Shown here piece by piece: positions 19,270 to 28,858 of a stretch of 58,057 nt of DNA (within the stretch, counting starts at the first letter, position 1; each line of letters begins with the position of its first letter). The stretch is taken from positions 4,167-62,223 of the forward strand of contig JAIXLP010000095.1 in NCBI GenBank assembly GCA_026954015.1, read 5' to 3'. This DNA comes from Burkholderiales bacterium. GTDB taxonomy: Bacteria; Pseudomonadota; Gammaproteobacteria; Burkholderiales; Burkholderiaceae_C. A program made the translations under genes and the position numbers. Below the pieces are notes generated by a model that was not told the DNA's origin, ran no database searches, and saw nothing but the letters and a program-made list of their open reading frames with translations.

Positions 19270-19281
19270 AAACCCGGGTTT
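19270..19281. promoter_or_regulatory. 12-bp palindrome before xdhA
   Basis: AAACCCGGGTTT is a perfect palindrome abutting the repeat at 19253-19268, in the 150-base spacer between the Lrp-type regulator gene and xdhA. It may be a second operator half. Confidence 0.45.
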
Positions 19282-19294
19282 ACCCTTGCGATGT

Positions 19295-19750
19295 TCAGAC
19301 GCCGAGCGGCAGGTCGGCCGATTTAAGCGTGCGCAGCACGAAGCTGGACTGGCTGTGGCGTATGCCCTTGATCCTGTAGAGCTTCTCGCGCAGCAGGCGC
19401 TCGTAGTCGCGCGTGTCCTTCACTACTACGCGCAGCAGGTAGTCGTATTCGCCCGAAACAAGGTGTGCCTCAACCACCTCGGGGATCGCCGCGAGCACCG
19501 CACCGAATTTTTCCAGCGTGTTGTCCGAGTGGCTGTCGAGCGTGACCATCACGATCACCGTCTCCGACAGGCCGAGCGCGGCGGGGTCAAGGCGCACGGT
19601 ATAGCCGGTGATCACCCCCGCTTCTTCCATCTTCCTGATGCGGCCCCAGCAGGGGGAGGGGCTCAGGCCGACCGCGGCGCCGATCTCCTGCAGGCTGGCG
19701 CGCGAGTTGGCCTGCAGCGCAGCAAGGATTTTCCTGTCGAGACGATCCAT
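19295..19750 (-). CDS. Lrp/AsnC-family transcription regulator
   Basis: This 151-residue protein has an N-terminal HTH (LDRKILAALQANSRASLQEIGAAVGLSPSPC...) and a C-terminal RAM ligand-binding domain (EVVEAHLVSGEYDYLLRV). Its closest functional class is amino-acid-responsive local regulators. It sits upstream of xdhA in the same direction. An AT-rich spacer upstream with TCAGAA/TTCTGA repeats suggests autoregulation. Whether it also controls purine genes is not shown. Confidence 0.88.
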   Translation of the reverse strand: MDRLDRKILAALQANSRASLQEIGAAVGLSPSPCWGRIRKMEEAGVITGYTVRLDPAALGLSETVIVMVTLDSHSDNTLEKFGAVLAAIPEVVEAHLVSGEYDYLLRVVVKDTRDYERLLREKLYRIKGIRHSQSSFVLRTLKSADLPLGV

Positions 19751-19953
19751 GGAGCAAAGTATTTCACAAAATCAGAATTTTCAGAATGATTTTCTGAAAC
19801 GTTTTCCTCCCGGACGAATTTCAGAAAATTCCGCCGCCAGCGCCCGCGTACAGTTCGTTGCTGTCAACACACCTCTACCGGGGTGTACGCATAGGACGAG
19901 ACCCCGCCCGGTTACCGCCGGACGGGGGGCTTGCCGAAAAAATGCGATACGAG
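19751..19953. other. Spacer with probable Lrp-type operators and a GC hairpin
   Basis: AT-rich segments with TCAGAATTTTCAGAA and TTTTCTGAAA (19772-19800) and another TTTCAGAAAAT (19819-19829) lie just before the Lrp gene, a position fitting autoregulation. Farther out (about 19903-19928) a GC-rich inverted repeat CCCCGCCCGG/CCGGACGGGG with one mismatch follows the cupin gene. It lacks a T-run. Confidence 0.4.
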
Positions 19954-20292
19954 TCAGCGCGTGCCTGGGATCAGGCAGATCGTGAGCAGCAGCGAAGCGT
20001 CCTGCAGCGCGCGCAGTGCGTGCGGTGCGCGTGGCGCAAGGTGCAGCCAGTCACCGGCGCGCAGCAGATGGGGCGTGTCGCCCACCGTGAATTCCACCTC
20101 GCCCTCGATGCACAGCACCGTGAGCTCGCCGGGCGTGTCGTGCTGGCGCAGCCTCTCGCCCGCGGGCAAGACCACGCGGATGACTTCGAGCTGGCTGGCC
20201 TTGATGATGGCGTGCGTGGGCGTCGTCGCGATGCGCGCGCCCAGCGGCTGGAGGTTGACGACTTCGGACGGGAGTGCGTGCGATAGCGCCAT
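19954..20292 (-). CDS. Small cupin-domain protein
   Basis: This 112-residue single-domain cupin has the two conserved motifs: PAGERLRQHDTPGELTVLCIEGEVEF and GDWLHLAPRAPHALRA. Metal ligands may include the histidines of RQHD and APH. The function is unknown; such proteins are often metal-binding sensors or small isomerases. It lies downstream of amiC on the same strand, 21 bases after it, and may be co-transcribed. Confidence 0.8.
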   Translation of the reverse strand: MALSHALPSEVVNLQPLGARIATTPTHAIIKASQLEVIRVVLPAGERLRQHDTPGELTVLCIEGEVEFTVGDTPHLLRAGDWLHLAPRAPHALRALQDASLLLTICLIPGTR

Positions 20293-20313
20293 GGCAAGTT
20301 TTCTTGGGGCCGC

Positions 20314-21672
20314 TCACACCGCGCGGCTGCGCGCGAGGGGCGGGTTGCGGGCAAAGTAGCGCTGGATGCCGCGCATCAGTGCATCGGCAAGCTGCTGCTG
20401 GTAGCTGCTGGAGCGCAAGCGCGCTTCTTCGTCGGGGTTGCTGATGAAGGCGGTTTCCACGAGCACGCTGGGGATGTCGGGCGCCTTGAGCACTGCGAAA
20501 CCCGCCTGTTCCACACGCGGCTTGTGCAGCTTGGCCATCGAACCGATCTCGCCGAGCAGCACGCCGCCGAGCTTGAGGCTGTCGTTGATCTGCGCGGTGG
20601 TGCTCATGTCGAGCATCGCGCGCTGCACGTGCTGGTCCTGCACGCCGACGTTCACGCCGCCGATCAGGTCGGCCTGGTTTTCCTTGTTCGCGAGCCAGCG
20701 CGCGGCCGAGCTTGACGCGCCGCCCTGGCTGAGCGCGAACACGCTCGCGCCGCGCGCGTCGGGCGAGCTGAAGGCGTCAGCGTGGATCGATACGAAAAGG
20801 TCGGCTTGCACGCGCCGCGCCTTGGCCACGCGGGTCGCGAGCGGCACGAAGAAATCCGCGTCGCGCGTGAGGTACGCGCGCATCGGGTTGCCGCCCACCC
20901 TGGAAGCGTTGATGCGGTCGCGCAGCAGCAGCGCGACCTGCAGCACCACGTCCTTCTCGCGCGTGCCGCGCGGGCCGGATGCGCCCGGGTCTTCGCCGCC
21001 GTGACCAGGGTCGAGCGCGACGATGATGATGCGGTCGGTGCCGCGCGCGCTTGCGGGCGGTGGCGCGGGGGCGACGGTCGGCGCGGGGGCAGGTGCGGAT
21101 GCCCGGCGGCCGTCCGCCGACTGGCGCGCGATGAGCTCGCCCAGCGGGTCGTCAGTGGGCTCGCCAGGCGCGCTGATTGCAGGTGCAGGCGGTGCGGATC
21201 GTTCGGCGATCAGCGTCGCAAGCGGATCCTGGGGTTCGGCGGGGTAGAGGTCCAGCACCAGACGGTTGCGGTACGCAGCCACCGGCGGCAGCGAGAACAC
21301 CTGCGGGCGCGCGTCGTGCTTGAGGTCGAGCACCATGCGCACGATGCCCGGCTGGTTCTGGCCGATGCGGATCGCTGCGATGTTCGGGTCGTCGGGCCTG
21401 ATCTTGCCCACGAGTTCGCGCAGTTGCGGGTTCAGGTCCAGCCCGTGGATGTCGACCGCCAGGCGCGGAGGCGTGGGCACGAAGGTCTGCGTGGTCGTGA
21501 GCGCCTGGTCCGATTCGATCGTGACGCGCGAATAGTCTTGCGCGGGCCAGACGCGCACCGCCACGATGCTCGCGCCGCGTGCGATCTGCTGCGCACCCAG
21601 CAGCAGGGTGAGCGATCCCACACGCAGCAAGGTGCGGCGGTGCACGGGCTGGAGCTTCAGGTGTTCATGCAT
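20314..21672 (-). CDS. amiC: N-acetylmuramoyl-L-alanine amidase
   Basis: This 452-residue periplasmic zinc amidase cleaves the bond between muramic acid and the stem peptide during cell separation. An N-terminal twin-arginine-like signal (HRRTLLRVGSLTLLLGA) is followed by an AMIN domain (about 35-145), a Pro/Ala linker and an Amidase_3 domain (about 215-440). Zinc/catalytic motifs are DPGHGGEDPGA, the Glu in GTREKDVV, SIHADAF and VLVETAFISN. The gene overlaps the 3' end of tsaE by 16 bases, a widespread arrangement. Confidence 0.93.
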   Translation of the reverse strand: MHEHLKLQPVHRRTLLRVGSLTLLLGAQQIARGASIVAVRVWPAQDYSRVTIESDQALTTTQTFVPTPPRLAVDIHGLDLNPQLRELVGKIRPDDPNIAAIRIGQNQPGIVRMVLDLKHDARPQVFSLPPVAAYRNRLVLDLYPAEPQDPLATLIAERSAPPAPAISAPGEPTDDPLGELIARQSADGRRASAPAPAPTVAPAPPPASARGTDRIIIVALDPGHGGEDPGASGPRGTREKDVVLQVALLLRDRINASRVGGNPMRAYLTRDADFFVPLATRVAKARRVQADLFVSIHADAFSSPDARGASVFALSQGGASSSAARWLANKENQADLIGGVNVGVQDQHVQRAMLDMSTTAQINDSLKLGGVLLGEIGSMAKLHKPRVEQAGFAVLKAPDIPSVLVETAFISNPDEEARLRSSSYQQQLADALMRGIQRYFARNPPLARSRAV

Positions 21673-22160
21673 GCAAGGGCCAACGCGCTCAGTAGCGTGT
21701 GGCCCTTGGGAGTGGCCGCACGCATCGTGACGCGCCTATTTTCATCATCCTCTACCTGAATATCAATCTCCAAGTCTGCATCTGGCAAACACTTTTGTGC
21801 ATTCTGTGGCCATTCTGCCAGTTTCAGGCCCGGACTTGTGAAGATGTCCCGAAACCCCGCGTCCTCCCACTCGCGCGGATCGCTGAAGCGGTAGAAGTCG
21901 AAATGCCAGATGCTGTGCTTACCTGTCGTGTAGGGTTCGACCACCGCATAGGTCGGGCTCTTGATGCGCCCGGTCACGCCCAGCGCACGCAGCAGGTGGC
22001 GCACGAGTGTGGTCTTGCCCGCGCCCAGGTCGCCCCGCAGCGCAACGAAGGCGTTTGCAAGCGCGGGCAGCGCCGCGAGTTGGGCGGCAAAGCGCGCGGT
22101 GTCGCTCTCGGTTCGCCACTGCAGCGTGAGGGGCTGGCTCTCTGGGGGTGCCGTGGGCAT
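21657..22160 (-). CDS. tsaE: tRNA threonylcarbamoyladenosine biosynthesis ATPase TsaE
   Basis: This 167-residue P-loop ATPase is required with TsaB and TsaD for the t6A modification of ANN-decoding tRNAs. It shows LRGDLGAGKTTLVRHLL (Walker A), SPTYAVVEPY, HFDFYRF and LAEWP, all strong family marks. The ATG at 22160 is chosen because the promoter region of divergent queG lies just beyond; the longer open frame upstream is antisense to queG. It overlaps amiC at its 3' end. Confidence 0.93.
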   Translation of the reverse strand: MPTAPPESQPLTLQWRTESDTARFAAQLAALPALANAFVALRGDLGAGKTTLVRHLLRALGVTGRIKSPTYAVVEPYTTGKHSIWHFDFYRFSDPREWEDAGFRDIFTSPGLKLAEWPQNAQKCLPDADLEIDIQVEDDENRRVTMRAATPKGHTLLSALALACMNT

Positions 22161-22163
22161 TTC

Positions 22164-22169
22164 TACAAT
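22164..22169 (+). promoter_or_regulatory. -10 element directly before queG ATG (leaderless)
   Basis: TACAAT is followed by six bases and then the ATG at 22176. Only 15 bases separate this start from divergent tsaE, so there is no room for a leader with a Shine-Dalgarno site. Confidence 0.55.
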
Positions 22170-22175
22170 CGGACG

Positions 22176-23273
22176 ATGGTGGACGGCAGGCTGTTGCTCG
22201 CGCAGGTCCGCGCTTGGGCGCGCGAGTTGGGATTCTCCCAAATCGGTGTTGCGGGTGTCGATCTCTCGTCGGCCGAGCCGCGACTGCTCGCGTGGCTGGC
22301 TGCGGGCTACCACGGCAATCTGCACTACATGGAAAGGCACGGCCTGAGGCGCGCGCGGCCGGCCGAGCTGATTCCGGGCACGGTGAGCGTCATCACCGCG
22401 CGCATGCCCTACCTTGCGCGTGACACGCCCGACGACTGGCGCGAGCTTGAGCGCGCGCGGCTCTCGCGGCCCGGCGAGGGCGTGGTCTCGCTCTACGCGC
22501 GGGGGCGGGACTACCACAAGGTGGTGCGCGCGCGCCTGCAAAAGCTCTGCGACCGCATCCAGGAAGCGATCGGGCCGTTCGGCCACCGCGTGTTTTCCGA
22601 TTCCGCCCCGGTGCTTGAAAAGGAACTTGCGGGGCGCAGCGGCCAGGGCTGGCGCGGCAAGCACTCGCTGGTGCTCTCGCGCGACGCGGGCTCGATGTTC
22701 TTCCTCGGTGAAATTTACGTGGACTTCGCGCTGGCGCCGACCGAACCGGTGACGGACCACTGCGGCACCTGCACCGCCTGCATCGACGTCTGCCCCACGC
22801 AGGCCATCGTCGCGACGGGCGTGGTCGATGCGCGCCGCTGCATCTCCTACCTCACGATAGAAAACCACGAAGCGATGCCCGAGGAGCTGCGCCCGCAGGT
22901 CGGCAACCACGTCTACGGCTGCGACGACTGCCAGACCATCTGCCCGTGGAACAAATACGCGCAGAAAAGCAGCTTGCTGGACTTTGACGAGCGCACGCCG
23001 CTCGCGGGGCAGCAGCTCGTCGATCTGTTCGCATGGGACGAAGCCACGTTCCTCAAGTACACCGAAGGCGGGCCCATCCGCCGCATCAACCACGAGCGCT
23101 GGCTGCGCAACGTGGCCGTGGCGCTGGGCAACGCGCTGCGCGTGGCGCATGGCGAGGAAGCCGACGCGATACGCGCCGCGCTGCGCGCGCGGCTCGATCA
23201 CCCGAGTGCGCTGGTACGCGAGCATGTGGCGTGGGCATTGGCCCAGGAGGGGTCCTGGACACCGTCTGACTGA
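22176..23273 (+). CDS. queG: Epoxyqueuosine reductase QueG
   Basis: This 365-residue cobalamin-dependent enzyme performs the last step of queuosine synthesis on tRNA. It contains two 4Fe-4S clusters: C196-x2-C199-x2-C202-x3-C206 and C222 with C249-x2-C252-x3-C256. The general acid is the Asp in FSDSAPVLE (D142). C-terminal HEAT-like segments end the protein (NVAVALGNALR, HPSALVREHVAWAL). The start follows a TACAAT box by six bases. It is divergent from tsaE; both are tRNA-modification genes. Confidence 0.94.
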   Translation: MVDGRLLLAQVRAWARELGFSQIGVAGVDLSSAEPRLLAWLAAGYHGNLHYMERHGLRRARPAELIPGTVSVITARMPYLARDTPDDWRELERARLSRPGEGVVSLYARGRDYHKVVRARLQKLCDRIQEAIGPFGHRVFSDSAPVLEKELAGRSGQGWRGKHSLVLSRDAGSMFFLGEIYVDFALAPTEPVTDHCGTCTACIDVCPTQAIVATGVVDARRCISYLTIENHEAMPEELRPQVGNHVYGCDDCQTICPWNKYAQKSSLLDFDERTPLAGQQLVDLFAWDEATFLKYTEGGPIRRINHERWLRNVAVALGNALRVAHGEEADAIRAALRARLDHPSALVREHVAWALAQEGSWTPSD

Positions 23274-23330
23274 GCGCGTGGATCTTTCGGCTTCTCGGTG
23301 TCCGTGTCGGGTGCCAGAGACACTTCACGC

Positions 23331-24236
23331 TCAGGTCAACAGCCCCAGCGCCACCGGCAGGCTTGCGAGCGCGACGATGTGCGACAGCGTGATCAGACCC
23401 GCGACATAGGGCCCGCGGTAGCCCATTTCGACCGCGAGCACGTAGCAGCTCGACGCGGTGGGGAGCGCGGCGAAGGCGATGAGGATCGTGGCTTGCGCGG
23501 GGTCGAGGCCGAGTAAACGCGCGAGCAGCCAGGCCCAGAGCGGCATCACCAGGTGGCGGATGCCGAGCACACCCGCCGAAAGCAGGCGACTCGTCTGCAG
23601 CGAGCCCCATTGCATGCCCGCGCCCACGGCCATCAGGCCGAGCGGCACCGCGGTGGAGCCCACGCGCTGCAGCGACGGCGTGAGCCAGCCTGGCAGCGTC
23701 AGGCCCGCGAGGTTGAACGCCAGACCCGTGACGGTGGCGATGATGAGCGGGTTGCGCGCAAGCTCGCGCAGCATGTGGCTGTCGTTGTGCCGCGCCATGG
23801 GCCAGACGGCAGCGACGTTGATGAGCGGCACGCAGACACCGATGAGGATGGCGACGATCTGCAGCCCGGTTTCACCCGCCAGCCGTGCGGCGAGCGCGAG
23901 GGCGATGTAGGAGTTGAAGCGGAACGCGATCTGCGCCGCGCCCGCGTGGTCGCGCGGCTCGATGCGGTGGCCGAGCAGGGGCAGGTGCGGCAGCAGCCAT
24001 GACGCGGCGATGCCCCCCGCGCTCAGCAGCAGGCCGGCCGCAATCAGGCTGGACGCCTCGCCGATGTTGATCGGGGTCTTGACGATCGAGAGGAAGAGCA
24101 GGATGGGAAAGAGGAAGTAGTACACCAGCCGCTCGACCGGGTGCCAGATGCCGCGATCGAGCGGCGTGAAACGACAGATGAGGTAGCCCGCCAGGATCAG
24201 CGAGAAGTCGGGCAGCAGCAGCGCGGCGTAGTTCAC
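23331..24236 (-). CDS. AEC-family transporter
   Basis: This 301-residue membrane protein has about ten hydrophobic segments and the auxin-efflux-carrier/malonate-transporter pattern: an N-terminal ILAGYLICRFTPLD segment and a C-terminal AFAALPTASSCYVLAVEMGY. Family members move small organic anions. It lies downstream of the TRAP genes on the same strand, three bases after DUF1850, so it may belong to the same transcript. The substrate is unknown. Confidence 0.82.
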   Translation of the reverse strand: MNYAALLLPDFSLILAGYLICRFTPLDRGIWHPVERLVYYFLFPILLFLSIVKTPINIGEASSLIAAGLLLSAGGIAASWLLPHLPLLGHRIEPRDHAGAAQIAFRFNSYIALALAARLAGETGLQIVAILIGVCVPLINVAAVWPMARHNDSHMLRELARNPLIIATVTGLAFNLAGLTLPGWLTPSLQRVGSTAVPLGLMAVGAGMQWGSLQTSRLLSAGVLGIRHLVMPLWAWLLARLLGLDPAQATILIAFAALPTASSCYVLAVEMGYRGPYVAGLITLSHIVALASLPVALGLLT

Positions 24237-24239
24237 GGG

Positions 24240-24644
24240 TCAATGCTCGCATGGCGCGAGTAGCGTGATGTCGCCGTCGGAAGGCAGGTAGCGCGCCATG
24301 GGTTCGCAACGCCCGTCGATGCACAGGTCAAAGTCTGCGGTGTAACCCGAGCGGGTGAGGCGCAGCGGTGTCGTGGGCCAGGGGGTAGGTTGGTAGTGGT
24401 ACCAGCCGTCGCGCAGTGCCGCGCCCTCGGGCGGTTCCATGCCCGCGGCCGATCCGCGGATGCGCGCTTCGCCCGCCTGCAGGCGCGGCGCGGCGCCTGG
24501 CGTGGCAGGCGCGAGCACGGTGTAGTCCTCTTCCCAGCGCTGCTTCTCGATCGAGTGCGTCCACGCGAGCGTGAACCGCGGCGCAGGCACGAAGACCGGG
24601 GCGGCGGTGCCCGTCGCCGCGAGCAGCAGGCAGATGCCGAGCAC
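24240..24644 (-). CDS. DUF1850 protein linked to TRAP transport
   Basis: This 134-residue protein begins at a GTG with a hydrophobic signal-like segment (LGICLLLAATGTAAP), then FTLAWTHSIEKQRWEEDY, the DUF1850 hallmark. It starts six bases after the TRAP permease stop codon. DUF1850 proteins are regularly encoded next to fused TAXI-TRAP permeases, but their function is unknown; a periplasmic accessory role is inferred from context. Confidence 0.8.
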   Translation of the reverse strand: MLGICLLLAATGTAAPVFVPAPRFTLAWTHSIEKQRWEEDYTVLAPATPGAAPRLQAGEARIRGSAAGMEPPEGAALRDGWYHYQPTPWPTTPLRLTRSGYTADFDLCIDGRCEPMARYLPSDGDITLLAPCEH

Positions 24645-24650
24645 GCCGGT

Positions 24651-26732
24651 TCAGGCCAGTGCGCCGGCGGCTGGCCGGCGCGTGCGCCAGAGGTGCCACA
24701 GCACGAACAGCGCGGCGGCGATGAAGCCGATCTCATCAGTCCAGGGCGCGGCGACCACGAGCAGGCAGGCGGCGGCGAATGCCCACGCGCGCTCGGCCCA
24801 GTGCAGCGGCGCGAACAGGTAGCCGATCGAGGTGGCGCCCCAGAGTCCGATCGCGATCACCGCCTTGACCACCACGTAGGCGGTTGCGACCCAGGTGCCG
24901 CCCTGCAGCATCAGCTCGGGCGAATAGACGGCCATGTACGGCATGATGAAGCCGGCCACGGCGATGCGCACCGCGGTGACGCCGATTTTCATCGGAGACT
25001 CGTTGGCGATCGGCGCCGCTGCGAATGCGGCGAGCGCCACCGGCGGCGTGAGGTCGGCCATGATGCCGAAATAGAACACGAACATGTGCGAGACGATCAG
25101 CGGCACGCCCAGCTTGAGCAGGATCGGCGCCGCCAGCGAGCTGGTGATGATGTAGTTCGGGATGGTCGGGATGCCCATGCCCAGCACCAGGCAGCTCAGC
25201 ATGGTGAGCACCAGCGCGAGCAGCAGGTTGTCGCGCCCGAGCGCGATCACGTAGCCGCCCAGCTCGGCGGCGACGCCGGTCAGGTTGATGACGCCGATGA
25301 TCACGCCGACCAGCGCGCAGGCGATCGCTACCGAGAGCGCGTGGTGCGCGCCGTCCACCATGGCCTGCACCGCGAGCCTGCGCGCATCCTGCCCGGTGCG
25401 CAGCACCCAGGTGAGCGCCACGAGCAGCGCGATCAGCACGAAGAAGGTGCCGACGCCGAACTTGTAGAAGCCCGCCGTCGCGAGCCCGAGCAGCACCCAG
25501 AACAGCACGCGCAGGCCCGTGCCGCGCACGCCCTGCATGCAGGCCGCGCCGAAGATCAGGATGGCCGTGAGGCCCAGGCCGACGGTGCCCGAAAACAGCG
25601 GCGTGTAGCCCGAAAAGAGCAGCACCACGAGGCCGATCAGCGGGATGAGCAGATACCACTGGCGCTTGACCGCGGTCCATGGGTTGGGGCAGTCTTCCTT
25701 GGCCAGGCCGAGCAGGTTCTTGCGGCCGGCCTCCAGGTGCACCACCCAGAATGCAGTGGCGAAATAGAGGAGGGCGGGGATCGTCGCGGCGATGCAGACC
25801 TCGACGTAGGGGATGTTGAGGGTCTCGGCCATGATGAAGGCCACCGCGCCCATCACCGGCGGCATGATCTGGCCACCCATGCTCGACGTGGCCTCCACCC
25901 CACCCGCGAAGGCACTTGAATAGCCGAAGCGCTTCATCAGCGGAATCGTGAACTGCCCGGTGGTGACCACGTTGGCGACGCCCGAGCCGTTGATCGTGCC
26001 CATCAGGCCCGAGCTGATGACCGCGACCTTCGCGGGCCCGCCACGGGTGTGGCCCACGGTGCCCATTGCGAAGTCGGTGAAGAGCTGGATCATTCCTGCC
26101 TGCTCCAGGAACGAACCGAACAGGATGAACAAAAAGATGTAGCTCGACGACACGTAGGTGGGCGTGCCGTAGATGCCCTCGGTGCCGAACGAGAGCGCGC
26201 TCACGATCTGGTCGGCGCCGTAGCCGCGGTGCTGCAGTGCCGCGGGAAGGAATTCGCCCCAGAGGCCGTAGGCGAGGAAGATCGCGCAGATGATGGGCAG
26301 CGCCCAGCCCATCATGCGCCGCGCGGCTTCGAAGACCAGCACCAGCAGCACGATGCCCGCGACCCAGTCAGCCTGCGTGAGATCCCCTGCGCGGTGCGTG
26401 AGATCGACCTCGAACACCCACTGGTAGATGCCGGTGGCAAAGCCCGCGAGCCCGAGCAGCCACGCGAGCGGCTTGTGGCCCGCGCCACGCTTGCTGAACC
26501 CTGGGTACATCAGGAAGATCATCAGCAGCACGAAGCCGACGTGGATCGCGCGCACCACCTGGCTCGAGAGCGGGCTGAACGCGGCGGTGATGACCTGGAA
26601 GCTGGAGAACAGCAGTGCCACCCAGAACACGGCGTGGCGCCAGTCGAGCTTGTCGTGCGTGGGCACGATCAACTGCTCCAGCTCGGCAGGGGTGGCGGAT
26701 GCCGCTGGCGTGGTGTGGGTGGGGGTGGTCAC
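24651..26732 (-). CDS. TRAP transporter fused permease (TAXI type)
   Basis: This 693-residue integral membrane protein fuses the small (DctQ-like) and large (DctM-like) TRAP subunits. Markers are SGVANVVTTGQFTIPLMKRFGY, ATSSMGGQIMPPVMGAVAFIMAE and LGMGIPTIPNYIITSSLAAPIL. It would import a substrate, probably a carboxylate or amino acid, using an ion gradient. The TAXI-type binding protein precedes it and DUF1850 follows. The substrate cannot be deduced. Confidence 0.92.
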   Translation of the reverse strand: MTTPTHTTPAASATPAELEQLIVPTHDKLDWRHAVFWVALLFSSFQVITAAFSPLSSQVVRAIHVGFVLLMIFLMYPGFSKRGAGHKPLAWLLGLAGFATGIYQWVFEVDLTHRAGDLTQADWVAGIVLLVLVFEAARRMMGWALPIICAIFLAYGLWGEFLPAALQHRGYGADQIVSALSFGTEGIYGTPTYVSSSYIFLFILFGSFLEQAGMIQLFTDFAMGTVGHTRGGPAKVAVISSGLMGTINGSGVANVVTTGQFTIPLMKRFGYSSAFAGGVEATSSMGGQIMPPVMGAVAFIMAETLNIPYVEVCIAATIPALLYFATAFWVVHLEAGRKNLLGLAKEDCPNPWTAVKRQWYLLIPLIGLVVLLFSGYTPLFSGTVGLGLTAILIFGAACMQGVRGTGLRVLFWVLLGLATAGFYKFGVGTFFVLIALLVALTWVLRTGQDARRLAVQAMVDGAHHALSVAIACALVGVIIGVINLTGVAAELGGYVIALGRDNLLLALVLTMLSCLVLGMGIPTIPNYIITSSLAAPILLKLGVPLIVSHMFVFYFGIMADLTPPVALAAFAAAPIANESPMKIGVTAVRIAVAGFIMPYMAVYSPELMLQGGTWVATAYVVVKAVIAIGLWGATSIGYLFAPLHWAERAWAFAAACLLVVAAPWTDEIGFIAAALFVLWHLWRTRRPAAGALA

Positions 26733-26817
26733 GGAGGTCTCCGGAAGGCGTGTGGGCCAGAATGGACAAACCGGCGTCGTGCGCCGGTTTCCCCAGGGTT
26801 TGGTGCGCGTGGCGGCC

Positions 26818-27777
<960 letters not shown>

Positions 27778-27884
27778 GGAGGTGTCTCCTTGTCCAATTG
27801 AGTAAGCGAGCAGAATAGCGCAAGAGCAGGCGTTCACGCTACCCGGCGGCGCAGGGATTTCCCTGAAAACCTCACTCGCGCGCA

Positions 27885-28802
27885 ATGTCCGATACCCCCA
27901 TGTCACCCCTGAGCGAGGCCGAAGCCCGCCTGATCGACGGCTTTGCCGACGCACTGTGGCTGCAGGACGGCCTGGCCGTGAACACGCTGCAGGCCTACCG
28001 CCGCGACCTCGCCGCGCTCGCGCGCTGGCAGGCGGCACAGGGCGCGGGGCTGCTGCAGACCGACGAGGCACGGCTGCATGCCTACTTCGCAGAGCGGCAC
28101 GCGCACACACGGGCCACCACGGCCAACCGCAGGCTCACGGTGTTTCGGCGGTTCTTCCATTGGGCGCTGCAACAGGGCATGGTGCAGGCCGACCCCACGC
28201 TGCGCATGCTTGCCGCGCGCCAGCCGCCGCGCCGGCCCGGCGTGCTCACGCAGGCGCAGGTGGAGGCGCTGCTGGCGGCGCCGGATGTGGCGCAGCCGCT
28301 GGGCCTGCGCGACCGCGCGATGCTCGAGCTCATGTACGCCAGCGGCCTGCGCGTGAGCGAGCTGGTGGCCCTGAAGGTGCTGCACCTGGGCCTTGCCGAG
28401 GGCGTGGTGCGCGTGCTGGGCAAGGGCAGCAAGGAGCGGCTCGTGCCCATGGGTGAGGTGGCGGGGGACTGGCTGCGGCGCTACCTTGCCGACGCACGCG
28501 GCGCGATCCTCGGCGGACAACAGACGCCCGATCTCTTCGTGACGCACCGCGGCCGTGGCATGACACGGGTGATGTTCTGGGTGCTGGTCAAGAAGCATGC
28601 GCGGGCGGCGGGGATTACCGCGCCGATTTCGCCGCACACGCTGCGCCACGCCTTCGCCACCCATTTGCTCAACCACGGCGCCGATCTGCGTGTGGTGCAG
28701 TTGCTGCTGGGCCATGCCGACATTTCAACGACGACGATCTACACGCACGTCGCGCGCGAGCGGCTCAAGCAGTTGCATGCGCAGCACCATCCGCGCGGTT
28801 GA
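27885..28802 (+). CDS. xerD: Tyrosine recombinase XerD
   Basis: This 305-residue recombinase resolves chromosome dimers at dif together with XerC. The N-terminal SAM-like domain is followed by a catalytic domain with R156 (ASGLRVSEL), K180 (LGKGSKERLVP), H251 and R254 (SPHTLRHAF), H277 (LGHADIS) and nucleophile Y286 (TTIYTHV). Spacing equals E. coli XerD. XerC is not in the window. Assignment to XerD rather than XerC rests on the length and the STTTIYTHVARERLK C-terminus. Confidence 0.9.
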   Translation: MSDTPMSPLSEAEARLIDGFADALWLQDGLAVNTLQAYRRDLAALARWQAAQGAGLLQTDEARLHAYFAERHAHTRATTANRRLTVFRRFFHWALQQGMVQADPTLRMLAARQPPRRPGVLTQAQVEALLAAPDVAQPLGLRDRAMLELMYASGLRVSELVALKVLHLGLAEGVVRVLGKGSKERLVPMGEVAGDWLRRYLADARGAILGGQQTPDLFVTHRGRGMTRVMFWVLVKKHARAAGITAPISPHTLRHAFATHLLNHGADLRVVQLLLGHADISTTTIYTHVARERLKQLHAQHHPRG

Positions 28803-28858
28803 CGCGATGCGAACGGTAGGCGTGCGACGCTATCGGGGTGACCCGGCGGCGTGACGGG

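Noticed and set aside
19903-19928. GC hairpin as intrinsic terminator of the cupin gene
   Set aside because: No T-run follows the stem in the direction of the cupin gene; it is mentioned only as a hairpin.
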